From positions 106,790-170,789 of the forward strand of contig JABHZQ010000004.1 of the NCBI GenBank assembly GCA_018656555.1: 64,000 nucleotides of DNA. The letters are read 5' to 3'. The DNA comes from an archaeon. GTDB lineage: Archaea; Nanobdellota; Nanobdellia; SCGC-AAA011-G17; GW2011-AR17. Positions 43,725-51,191 of the stretch are shown one piece after another. The notes beneath the pieces are model-generated. The model saw only the letters and a list, made by a program, of their open reading frames with translations. It did not search any database and had not been told where the DNA came from. Numbering within the stretch: the stretch's first letter is position 1; the number at the start of each line of letters is the position of its first letter. The position numbers and the translations under genes were made by a program.

Positions 43725-45662
43725 TTATTTAGAAGTTTGATAATTACCAATTGAAACTCTTTTTACATCTTTTATTCTTTTTATTCTTTCAATTAATTCT
43801 TGTAGTTCTTCTAATGATTTTCCTTCAATCTCAAAACTACCTAAAATATAATCATCATCAATAGATCTAGCCTTTGCAGACTTAATCATAGTATTCAAAG
43901 AAACAACTGTATTCAAAATCTCGGCAAATATCCCTATTCTGTTTAATGCTTGAACTCTTAACTCAACCTTACTTTCCACAGAATCTAGCCAACTTACATG
44001 TACTATTTTCTTTCTCACACTACTCTTATTTTCCTTTATCACAGTACTACAATCAGTCTTATGGATAATCACTCTATCTGTTTTAGTAGCATAACCAATA
44101 ATATCATCCCCTGGTAATGGATGACAACATTTAGATAATTTTATTTTAGGTTTAACCATATGATCAACATCAATAATCCACTCTTCTAACTTCTTTTCAA
44201 AGTCTTGAGGAATATCAAATCTCTTAATTGGAATCTTTTGAGCATTTCGGACATACTGTTTAATTTTAGTCCTAGCCTTTGAAGTCTTTGCAATCTTTAT
44301 CCAATCCCTAGATGGATGCTGGGCCTTAGAAGTAATAATCTCCACTTGATCTCCATTCTTAACTAAAGTTCTCAAAGGAACAAAAATACCATTAATTTTA
44401 GCAGCAATACACTTGTCTCCTAATTCAGAATGGACTGCATAAGCAAAATCAATAACCGAAGCCCCCTTTGGCATCTGAATAACCTTCCCTTTAGGTGTAA
44501 AAGCAAAAATCTCATCCTCAAAAAAATCAACATTCAACATTTCCATAAATTCTTTAGCATCTTTTGACTCTTTTTGCCATTCAAGAATTTCCTTCATCCA
44601 ACCCATCTTCTTATCAAATTCTTTATCTCCATAAACACCCTTATATCTCCAGTGTGCAGCAATTCCATCTTCTGCAACTCTATGCATTTCTTGAGTTCTT
44701 ATTTGAAATTCAACAGGCTTACCTGCCGATGCAATAACAACAGTATGTAAAGATTGATACATATTCATTTTTGGAGTTGCAATATAATCATCAAACTCTT
44801 TAGGAATAGGAGTCCAAATATTGTGAATAATTCCAACAGCCTCATAACAATCTCTAACATTCTTAGTAATAACTCTTAATGCAATTAAATCATAAATTTC
44901 AGAAAAAGTTTTCCCCTTTCTAAGCATTTTTTTGTAAATACTATAATAATGTTTAGTTCTACCAATAATTGTCGCATCAATATCTCTTAATTTTAATTCC
45001 TTATCGACAATTCCCTTAACCCTTCTCATCTGGATAATTCTATCTTGTTTTGTATCCTTCATCCTTCTATCAATATCATTAAAAGCCTCTGGATCTAAAA
45101 CCTTGAAAGCCAAATCTTCCATTTCATTCTTTATACTATGAATTCCTAACTTGTAAGCAATTGGTGCATAGATTTGTATAGCATCCTTAGCAATCCTTCT
45201 CCTTTTCTCTTCTCTAAAAGGACTTAAAGTTCTCATATTGTGCAATCGATCTGCAAGTTTAATCAAAATAACTCTAATATCCTTAGCAGAAGCAAGCATA
45301 ACCTTTCTAATTGTTTCAGAATGATATTCATCATGAGAAATTTCTTTAATCTTTCTGATCTTTGTAACACCCTCTACCAGATTAGCAACATCATTACCAA
45401 ACTCTTCCCCTATCTGTTTCAAAGTCGCATCAGTATCTTCAACAACATCATGCAATAAAGCTGCTGTCAAAGAAGTAATATCCAACTTATGCTCAGCAAG
45501 AATGTAAGCAACATGTAAGGGATGTTGTATATATTTTTCACCAGAAGCTCTTTTCTGAGTACCATGATAATCCTTTGCTAAATTATATGCCTTTTCCAAT
45601 AGAGTAAGATCTAAACTAGGCTCATAAAGTTTAATCTTTTTTATCAAGGTTGAAAATAGCAT
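43725..45662 (-). CDS. rel: Bifunctional (p)ppGpp synthetase/hydrolase (long RSH, Rel/SpoT type)
   Basis: The ATG at 45662 is chosen because TTTATAAA stands 25-30 bases before it, giving 645 residues. The HD hydrolase domain has HDVVEDT near residue 70 and KLADRLHNMRTL near 125. The synthetase domain has TKHYYSIYKKM, IYDLIALRVI, and FDDYIATPKMNMYQSLHT, then AAHWRYK. A TGS domain (IFAFTPKGKVIQMPKGASVIDFAYAVH), a zinc/CC region with KCCHPLPGD and a C-terminal ACT domain follow. Both active sites look intact. Long RSH proteins are bacterial in origin and not general in archaea, so horizontal gain is likely. Confidence 0.93.
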   Translation of the reverse strand: MLFSTLIKKIKLYEPSLDLTLLEKAYNLAKDYHGTQKRASGEKYIQHPLHVAYILAEHKLDITSLTAALLHDVVEDTDATLKQIGEEFGNDVANLVEGVTKIRKIKEISHDEYHSETIRKVMLASAKDIRVILIKLADRLHNMRTLSPFREEKRRRIAKDAIQIYAPIAYKLGIHSIKNEMEDLAFKVLDPEAFNDIDRRMKDTKQDRIIQMRRVKGIVDKELKLRDIDATIIGRTKHYYSIYKKMLRKGKTFSEIYDLIALRVITKNVRDCYEAVGIIHNIWTPIPKEFDDYIATPKMNMYQSLHTVVIASAGKPVEFQIRTQEMHRVAEDGIAAHWRYKGVYGDKEFDKKMGWMKEILEWQKESKDAKEFMEMLNVDFFEDEIFAFTPKGKVIQMPKGASVIDFAYAVHSELGDKCIAAKINGIFVPLRTLVKNGDQVEIITSKAQHPSRDWIKIAKTSKARTKIKQYVRNAQKIPIKRFDIPQDFEKKLEEWIIDVDHMVKPKIKLSKCCHPLPGDDIIGYATKTDRVIIHKTDCSTVIKENKSSVRKKIVHVSWLDSVESKVELRVQALNRIGIFAEILNTVVSLNTMIKSAKARSIDDDYILGSFEIEGKSLEELQELIERIKRIKDVKRVSIGNYQTSK

Positions 45663-45682
45663 AAATAAGAAATAATAACAAA

Positions 45683-46654
45683 TTAATTTATAAATCTTCC
45701 CTCTAAACGATATCCGCACTTACATTTCTTCTTTTCAGAAATTAATAAATTATTATACCTTTTTATCAAAACTTTTCCACACCCTGGACAAAGAGTATCA
45801 TTATTTAAGACCATATTACCCAGGTAAACATATTTTATCCCTACTTCTTTAGCAATATTATATGCATTCATTAGGGTTTTTTCCGGAGTTGCCTTAGCCT
45901 TCATCTTATAACAAGGAAAATACCTAGAAAAGTGTAAGGGAATACTACTATCTAAATCTTTCAACCACTCACACATCTCTTTTATTTTTTCCATATCATC
46001 ATTATATCCGGGAATTATCAGATTAGTTACTTCCAACCAACTTTTTTTATGAATCTCTTTAATACTTTTCAGAACTGGTTCCAATTGGGCCCCACAATAT
46101 TTTTTATAAAAAGAATTATCAAAAGATTTCAAATCAACATTAGCAGCATCAATATACTTATACAATCTTCTAAGTGGTTTAACATTAATATACCCATTTG
46201 TTACAGTAACATTCTTTAATCTTTTTTTCTTAGCTAATTTAGCACAATCAAGAACATACTCATAATAAACAGTTGGTTCAGTATAAGTGTATGCAATAAT
46301 TTTACTCTTACATTTTTTAATAACTTCTTCAGGAGATAATTTTTTAAAAGGAACCTCTTCCAATCTAGCTTGAGATATTTCCCAATTCTGACAAAACTTA
46401 CAACTCAAATTACATCCAGTAGTACTCAAAGAAAATACTTTTTCTCCAGGTAAAAAATGAAACAATGGTTTTTTCTCAATAGGATCCACAGAAATAGAAC
46501 AAGGCTTTCCATAAGTAGTAGCAATTAACTTACTTTTAACATTCTTTCTCGTCTTACATTTACCATATCTACTTTTAGAAATAATACAATTATTTGGACA
46601 AAGAGTACATTTTACTTTTTCTTTAAATCTACTATAATAAAGGGCCTCTTTCAT
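45683..46654 (-). CDS. AmmeMemoRadiSam system radical SAM enzyme (PFL-activase-like)
   Basis: The 323-residue protein has an N-terminal Cys region (CTLCPNNC), then PLFHFLPGEKVFSLSTTGCNLSCKFCQNW with the radical SAM CxxxCxxC at about residues 80-87. Next come PEEVIKKCKSKIIAYTYTEPT and VTNGYINVKPL, and a C-terminal zinc ribbon (CPGCGK and CKCG). This is the radical SAM member of the AMMECR1/Memo/radical SAM trio. The two partners are not in the window. The Rel gene follows after 20 bases, on its own promoter. Confidence 0.9.
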   Translation of the reverse strand: MKEALYYSRFKEKVKCTLCPNNCIISKSRYGKCKTRKNVKSKLIATTYGKPCSISVDPIEKKPLFHFLPGEKVFSLSTTGCNLSCKFCQNWEISQARLEEVPFKKLSPEEVIKKCKSKIIAYTYTEPTVYYEYVLDCAKLAKKKRLKNVTVTNGYINVKPLRRLYKYIDAANVDLKSFDNSFYKKYCGAQLEPVLKSIKEIHKKSWLEVTNLIIPGYNDDMEKIKEMCEWLKDLDSSIPLHFSRYFPCYKMKAKATPEKTLMNAYNIAKEVGIKYVYLGNMVLNNDTLCPGCGKVLIKRYNNLLISEKKKCKCGYRLEGRFIN

Positions 46655-46672
46655 TTTAAAAAAAATAAAAGA

Positions 46673-46894
46673 TTAATGACAATCGCATCCACACTTCTTA
46701 ACACTATGCCAAGCTAGTAGTACAAATACCATTCCTATCAAGTAATGTAATGCTCCATAATACAAAATACCAGTAGTAAACTGCATCATAAATCCTTGTA
46801 CTAGAAACGCAACCCCAAATACTTTTAAGACGATTGCTAAAACTAACCATCCGAAACAACCTGCATGACAAGTCTTTGCTTTCTTTTTTGCCAT
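46673..46894 (-). CDS. Small two-TM protein with Cys-rich ends
   Basis: The 73-residue protein has two membrane segments, CFGWLVLAIVLKVFGVAFLVQGF and GILYYGALHYLIGMVFVLLAW. Short Cys-rich parts sit at both ends (TCHAGCFGW, and a final KKCGCDCH). A strong AAAGGAGGTG site precedes the ATG. The Cys/His end could bind a metal. It lies between radical SAM and glutaredoxin genes. No family was recognised. Confidence 0.7.
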   Translation of the reverse strand: MAKKKAKTCHAGCFGWLVLAIVLKVFGVAFLVQGFMMQFTTGILYYGALHYLIGMVFVLLAWHSVKKCGCDCH

Positions 46895-46945
46895 AAAGAC
46901 ACCTCCTTTAATTTTAAAAATAAGAGTAATAATAGTATAAAAACT

Positions 46946-47194
46946 TTACTCTTCTTCTAAACCTAATAAATCACTTATTTTTTGCTTATCAAAACCAATA
47001 ACAAACTCATCACCAATCTCAACAACTGGTACTCCCATCTGTCCTGATTTATCTACCATATATTGTGCTTTTTCTTTATCTGCAGCAACATCAATATCTT
47101 CAAACTCAACATTATGATCCTTTAAAAATTTTTTAACCATAACACAATATGGGCATGTCGGTGTACTGTATACAATTACTTTTTTCTTTTCCAT
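46946..47194 (-). CDS. Glutaredoxin-like protein
   Basis: The 82-residue protein has the C14-P-Y-C17 site (STPTCPYCVMVKKFL), a cis-Pro region GVPVVEIGDEFVIGFDK, and the helix DLLGLEEE at the end. It is a NrdH/glutaredoxin-like dithiol reductase in the cytosol. It overlaps the end of the membrane gene upstream by 19 bases and stands in a group of small redox genes with the thioredoxin-like lipoprotein at 47978-48328. Confidence 0.88.
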   Translation of the reverse strand: MEKKKVIVYSTPTCPYCVMVKKFLKDHNVEFEDIDVAADKEKAQYMVDKSGQMGVPVVEIGDEFVIGFDKQKISDLLGLEEE

Positions 47195-47706
47195 TTTATT
47201 AAACCCCCAATAATTGATACTACCGAAAGAATAATACTATATAAAATTATCCGAATCATTGCTCCATAAAAAAACTCTTGTGGAAACATTGTAATCAGTA
47301 AAGAATCTGAAGGCAAAAGCCAAAAATCATTCCAAAAGAATATCTTATGAAATGCTACAAAAGCACCAGAAAAGTTAATCAACCCCAATATTAATACAAG
47401 TAGAGTAGCAGACAGAGCACCAATACCCCCATGTAAAAAATCTCTTTGTCCAACAAAAACAATCAATAATCCAATTAAGGTAATTAAAAGAAAGATATTA
47501 ATCAAAATCAATTTCCTAACATCTTTCATATGGATTAATTCTTCTTCACTATAATCTCCTTCCAAATCATCAAGAAATACAAAATATTTAATCACATTAC
47601 CACAATTATCTTCACAATTAGAATTATTCTTATAGAAACTAACATCAAAGACAACCATATTTAGACTTAACAATAATATTACCAAAGCAATAGCAACAGC
47701 CCTCAT
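47176..47706 (-). CDS. Four-TM membrane protein
   Basis: The start is moved to the ATG at 47706 (176 residues), since TTTTAAATA stands 20-30 bases upstream and the four-codon longer frame begins with GTG. Four membrane segments are visible: an N-terminal VAIALVILLLSLNMVVF, LILINIFLLITLIGLLIVFV, GALSATLLVLILGLINF and MIRIILYSIILSVVSIIGGL. A Cys pair in the external loop (NCEDNCG) may form a disulfide. It lies between glutaredoxin and unknown genes; it could be a partner of thiol exchange across the membrane, but no DsbB/VKOR signature was confirmed. Confidence 0.7.
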   Translation of the reverse strand: MRAVAIALVILLLSLNMVVFDVSFYKNNSNCEDNCGNVIKYFVFLDDLEGDYSEEELIHMKDVRKLILINIFLLITLIGLLIVFVGQRDFLHGGIGALSATLLVLILGLINFSGAFVAFHKIFFWNDFWLLPSDSLLITMFPQEFFYGAMIRIILYSIILSVVSIIGGLIKWKRKK

Positions 47707-47739
47707 ATTGAAACCCACACAAAAGAACTATTTAAAACT

Positions 47740-47988
47740 TTATACTAAAAATTCAATATCGACCATATCTACTTGAGAATCAATCATTCTCTGCATCTGG
47801 CCTCTAATGAGAGATAAATCACTTTTTTGAAGTTCATAAGTTCTTATACCTCTAAGCACATATCCCTCACCATTAATATCAACTCCAAAATTACTAATGC
47901 GATTATCAAGTCTCAAATCAGCACCTAACATAGCTAAATGTACTCTATCTCTACCCTTAGCTAAATCATAAGAAAAATTATTGCTCAT
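47740..47988 (-). CDS. Hypothetical protein of the thioredoxin-lipoprotein pair
   Basis: The 82-residue protein overlaps the end of the lipoprotein gene by 11 bases, so the two are coupled. It is a soluble alpha/beta-like chain (VHLAMLGADLRLDNRISNFG) with no Cys. Function unknown. Confidence 0.6.
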   Translation of the reverse strand: MSNNFSYDLAKGRDRVHLAMLGADLRLDNRISNFGVDINGEGYVLRGIRTYELQKSDLSLIRGQMQRMIDSQVDMVDIEFLV

Positions 47989-48328
47989 TATAACCTGATG
48001 CCTCCTTCAGTGAATCAAGTGATTGCTCTCCAATCAGTTGAGTCCCATCAGGCAAAATCCAGGTTGGGTATCCAGGAACACCATAGCTAGCAGCTAATTC
48101 GGCTTGAAGATCAGCATCTACAAAAGTAACATACTGAAAAGAATCTCCAAACATTGCCTTTTGATTCTGACAATGTCCACACCACTCAGCTCCAACCATA
48201 ACTACTCCCTGTTCTGTTAAGTATTTTGCAAAATCATCTAAGTCATTCTCAAGAACAACATCACCAGTTGGAGTACAACCAGCAATCAATAAAATTGCAA
48301 CAACACCTAATAAATATACATATTTCAT
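47978..48328 (-). CDS. Thioredoxin-like lipoprotein
   Basis: The 116-residue product has a signal peptide with lipobox LIAGC (Cys at residue 18) and a thioredoxin fold with C50-G-H-C53 (VGAEWCGHCQNQ). A cis-Pro GYPTWIL near 93 follows. It is probably an extracellular, lipid-anchored disulfide oxidoreductase. The promoter uses the AGTAGTAACAA element (48377-48387). With the DsbA-like protein it forms an envelope redox set. Confidence 0.85.
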   Translation of the reverse strand: MKYVYLLGVVAILLIAGCTPTGDVVLENDLDDFAKYLTEQGVVMVGAEWCGHCQNQKAMFGDSFQYVTFVDADLQAELAASYGVPGYPTWILPDGTQLIGEQSLDSLKEASGYNEQ

Positions 48329-48350
48329 ATCTATTTTTTTAAAATATTCC

Positions 48351-48411
48351 TTTATAAATCTTTCTAAATACTCTATTTGTTACTACTTAAAAGGGAAAAG
48401 CTTATAAATCC
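48351..48411. promoter_or_regulatory. Divergent promoters around an AGTRGTWACA element
   Basis: AGTAGTAACAA on the minus strand (48387-48377) stands about 20 bases from the minus TATA GATTTATAAAG (48360-48350). On the plus strand the same site lies upstream of GGGAAAAGCTTATAAATCC (about 48393-48411), which serves the 437-residue gene at 48437. One element may thus serve two promoters. Confidence 0.5.
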
Positions 48412-48436
48412 ATAGAATGAGACAAAATCATCTAAA

Positions 48437-49750
48437 ATGAACCCAATTATAGAATCAAAAGTAGATGCACTAATGGATGAGTACCGTCCAGTGCCAGTTA
48501 TTGATCCTGAGCAAATAAGGGAAGGAGAGGGTAGACAAGTAATAGTAGACCTTGTAGAACTTAGTAGAGCTCAAGAAATAAAAGAGCTTCCTCAATATGG
48601 ACCTCCTAAAAAGGTAAAAGTAAAAAATCCCAGAGGATTGTTCAGAAGAATTGGAGACAGATATATTCTAACATTTAGACCTAATCAAGCACCTGAAGTT
48701 AAAGATCGGATTGAAGAACTAGAAAAAGTAGCAAGTGCTCATGCCAAATACAAATGGTTAACAAAATATGCACCAATAGTAGATGAAGCAATTCTAGCAT
48801 TAAGGGGAGCATACACCCACATAAATCAATACAGACAAGGACTAAATGCAAGTGTAACAAATGCAGAAAGAATCTTAGAACAAAATGAAACAGAAATGGG
48901 TAGACTTGTTGCTAGTTTAGATAACCAAGAAGATGTTGGTTTACTAGCAAAAGCAGAACTTCATACTGGTCTTGAAACTAGATTAGAAGAATTAAGAGAG
49001 GGAGAAACCCCACAAAGAGGAAGATTAATAGTAAAAAAAATGCTTGGTTTTGATCAAGATGGATTAAATCAAAGATATTTCTATAATGGAGATGAAGATG
49101 ATGTTCCCCTTGGCACAGAAGGAGATCTTGTTGAAACTCCTAGTCCTACAAGATATACAGTAAATGTAGATGTGAAAGGAAAAAGGTTCATGTGGCAACT
49201 ACATCCAGAAGAAGTAGAAGATATTAGCCAAGGAAGAATAGAAGAACTAATGCAAAGAGCTGAAGGTTTAGACTTTGAAACTTTACTAACTGAAGCAGAA
49301 TCATTAATAGATACTATCCACTTAGAAAGAGCAAGAGACATTTATGGTGCTAATCCAGAACTCCTCAGAAGAAGAATTCCTCAATTACAAAGAGTAAATG
49401 AATATATTAGATTAGTAATTAGAGATGTATCTATAGTAACTGAAAATTGTGAACAAACAATGGAAGAGCTTGAAGAATCAATAGGAGCAGCACAATCTCA
49501 AGAACTTAGAATAAAAAGAGCAATAAGATTTTATGAAAGACATACTTCAGAACAAATCACAGCAGAAAGAGCAACAGATTTCCTTGATGAAGTAGACAAA
49601 GTAGCAGTAGAATTACATCAAGACATCCAAGCAAGGGATACTGCATTTGATATTGCTGCAGATACTTACCAAGAAAGAGCAGAAGAAAGAGATGGGCAAG
49701 TTCCAGATTTACAAAGAGTAAGAGCTAGACAAGAACAAAGACAATTATAA
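48437..49750 (+). CDS. Hypothetical coiled-coil protein
   Basis: The 437-residue protein is helical, with long charged heptad stretches such as VKDRIEELEKVASAHAKYK and VTENCEQTMEELEESIGAA. The C-terminal end is strongly charged (RAEERDGQVPDLQRVRARQEQRQ). A short beta part near residues 220-260 (RYTVNVDVKGKRFMWQL) is present. No signal or membrane segment is seen. Arg exceeds Lys. Such proteins may be structural or adaptors; function unknown. Confidence 0.7.
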   Translation: MNPIIESKVDALMDEYRPVPVIDPEQIREGEGRQVIVDLVELSRAQEIKELPQYGPPKKVKVKNPRGLFRRIGDRYILTFRPNQAPEVKDRIEELEKVASAHAKYKWLTKYAPIVDEAILALRGAYTHINQYRQGLNASVTNAERILEQNETEMGRLVASLDNQEDVGLLAKAELHTGLETRLEELREGETPQRGRLIVKKMLGFDQDGLNQRYFYNGDEDDVPLGTEGDLVETPSPTRYTVNVDVKGKRFMWQLHPEEVEDISQGRIEELMQRAEGLDFETLLTEAESLIDTIHLERARDIYGANPELLRRRIPQLQRVNEYIRLVIRDVSIVTENCEQTMEELEESIGAAQSQELRIKRAIRFYERHTSEQITAERATDFLDEVDKVAVELHQDIQARDTAFDIAADTYQERAEERDGQVPDLQRVRARQEQRQL

Positions 49751-49885
49751 TTATCTCATAACCTTAGCACCACAAGTTATACAAACACCTAACTTCTCAA
49801 GAAAACAATTATCACAAATAACTTTACCACACTTCTTACACATTTTCATACTAATCTCTTTATGACATATTTGGCATTTATCCAT
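49751..49885 (-). CDS. Small zinc-ribbon protein (44 aa)
   Basis: The 44-residue frame has four CxxC pairs: CQIC (4-7), CKKC (16-19), CDNC (24-27) and CITC (35-38). It could hold two zinc ions, as in B-box or double zinc-ribbon proteins. The start ATG at 49885 has a palindromic TATA (ATTTATAAAT) about 25 bases upstream, shared with the gene at 49937 on the other strand. Real coding is supported by the eight regularly spaced Cys. Function unknown; RNA or protein binding is likely. Confidence 0.72.
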   Translation of the reverse strand: MDKCQICHKEISMKMCKKCGKVICDNCFLEKLGVCITCGAKVMR

Positions 49886-49902
49886 ACCATTACTATGATA
49901 AC

Positions 49903-49918
49903 AACATTTATAAATTTT
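49903..49918. promoter_or_regulatory. Shared palindromic TATA of divergent genes
   Basis: The palindrome ATTTATAAAT stands about 20-30 bases from both the minus-strand start at 49885 and the plus-strand start at 49937, so one TATA box may serve leaderless starts in both directions. Confidence 0.4.
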
Positions 49919-49936
49919 TATACCTCTAAAATAGAC

Positions 49937-50179
49937 ATGAGATTCAAAGAGAGATTAAAAAAACTCTTAAAAGAAGAGGATGCAGCAGTACTTCTATCCT
50001 ATATGAAATCATATAAACTAAACACTAAAGTAGAAACGCAAAAGAGACTAGATTATCATATAACTAAATGTAGGAGCTTTCTAGCAAAAAATCATGAAAA
50101 AGTAACAAAAGCAAGAAGAGAACACACAAAAAAACTTGGATATTTTATAGACATTAAAAAAATAGTAAAAAGATTATAA
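49937..50179 (+). CDS. Hypothetical basic protein upstream of HPF-like gene
   Basis: The ATG at 49937 lies about 25 bases after TTTATAAATTTTTATA, so this start (80 residues) is chosen over an upstream one that would run through the promoter. The protein is helical and very basic (RFKERLKKLLKEEDAAVLLSYM, later ARREHTKKLGYFIDIKKIVK). The HPF-like gene follows after one base, so the pair is co-translated. A ribosome-linked role is an inference. Confidence 0.65.
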   Translation: MRFKERLKKLLKEEDAAVLLSYMKSYKLNTKVETQKRLDYHITKCRSFLAKNHEKVTKARREHTKKLGYFIDIKKIVKRL

Positions 50180-50180
50180 A

Positions 50181-50510
50181 ATGGTAGATATTTCATATAA
50201 AGGATTGAGAAGATTAAACACCTTACAAATACAATATGTAAAAAATCTTTCTGAACAAGAGTTTAAGAAAATAAGAAGAGACTTCAAAGACTGCACAATG
50301 TTTGTAGATGTAAAAAAACAAGAAAAAGCAGGCAACCGATTCAAATTTTCATACCATATAAGAGTAGAATCACCAAATACCATTCTAACAGCAAAACAAT
50401 CCGATTGGGATGCACTCAAAGCACTACATAAAGTATTTGATAATCTTAAATCAGAAGTAACCCACAAGTTCAAAAAAGAAGCTACAAGAAGAAGAACAAA
50501 GAAATTCTAA
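50181..50510 (+). CDS. Ribosome hibernation factor-like protein (HPF/RaiA family)
   Basis: The 109-residue protein resembles HPF in order and pattern: an N-terminal helix (LSEQEFKKIRRDFKD), a strand with TMFVDVKKQEK, then FKFSYHIRVESPNTILTAKQSDWDAL followed by ALHKVFDNLKSEVTHKFKKE. HPF binds the small subunit decoding centre and blocks translation in stationary phase. The C-terminus is basic. It is in one unit with the 49937 gene. The similarity is distant, so the call is moderate. Confidence 0.5.
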   Translation: MVDISYKGLRRLNTLQIQYVKNLSEQEFKKIRRDFKDCTMFVDVKKQEKAGNRFKFSYHIRVESPNTILTAKQSDWDALKALHKVFDNLKSEVTHKFKKEATRRRTKKF

Positions 50511-50543
50511 AGATTTATAAATACTCAGAAAAAAACCCCAATT

Positions 50544-51158
50544 ATGAGAACAGAATTAGCAGTATTAGCAGCATTAGGTCTTCTAGGCTGTCAGCAAGGT
50601 GGGTCTTTCACTCTTGACGATGATGACACATCTCCCCTAGATTGGAATAGTGATGATGATTCAGCTGATGATGATGACACTGTAGAACCCTTAGGTTGTA
50701 CTGTTCTATCTCAATACCCAAATTGTTTTGCAACTGATGGTACTTTCAACGGTCAAATAGTTGTTGGATATTCTTCACCAGCACAAGATATTCTATCTGC
50801 TACAGATATTAAACAAGGTCTGCATGAATATGGACTTTCTGTTGATAATTTAATGTACTATGATGGAGAAATTGAAGATCCTGCAGCACAAAACTTAATT
50901 GTTGTTGGCCATTTTGAAAATAATACCCTAACAGATGCACTAATCACAGATAGAGACATTCCTGGGACAATTGGAAGATTAGAATTATACTTACATCCAA
51001 CTGGTTACAGTTCTTTAGTTGTAGATGGGGGAAGTGATGAAGCAACAGGTTATGGAGCAGAAGCTTTAAGATTCAATATTAATGAACTTCCCGGTACTAC
51101 TGGAACCTTTGTAGAAATGGTTGATGGTGAAATTGTTCTTACTCCTTATTCTAGGTAA
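50544..51158 (+). CDS. Putative lipoprotein with Asp-rich linker
   Basis: The 204-residue product has a signal ending in lipobox LLGC (Cys at residue 16), then an Asp-rich stretch from about residues 25 to 47 (DDDDTSPLDWNSDDDS). A globular part follows with a possible disulfide between Cys residues near 52 and 62. A leaderless promoter (AAAGATTTATAAATACTC) precedes it. No family was recognised; a surface binding protein is likely. The Asp-rich linker could bind Ca, which would fit the Ca-type ATPase gene next to it. Confidence 0.7.
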   Translation: MRTELAVLAALGLLGCQQGGSFTLDDDDTSPLDWNSDDDSADDDDTVEPLGCTVLSQYPNCFATDGTFNGQIVVGYSSPAQDILSATDIKQGLHEYGLSVDNLMYYDGEIEDPAAQNLIVVGHFENNTLTDALITDRDIPGTIGRLELYLHPTGYSSLVVDGGSDEATGYGAEALRFNINELPGTTGTFVEMVDGEIVLTPYSR

Positions 51159-51191
51159 AGATTTAAATATTAATTTATTCACTAATTTAAT

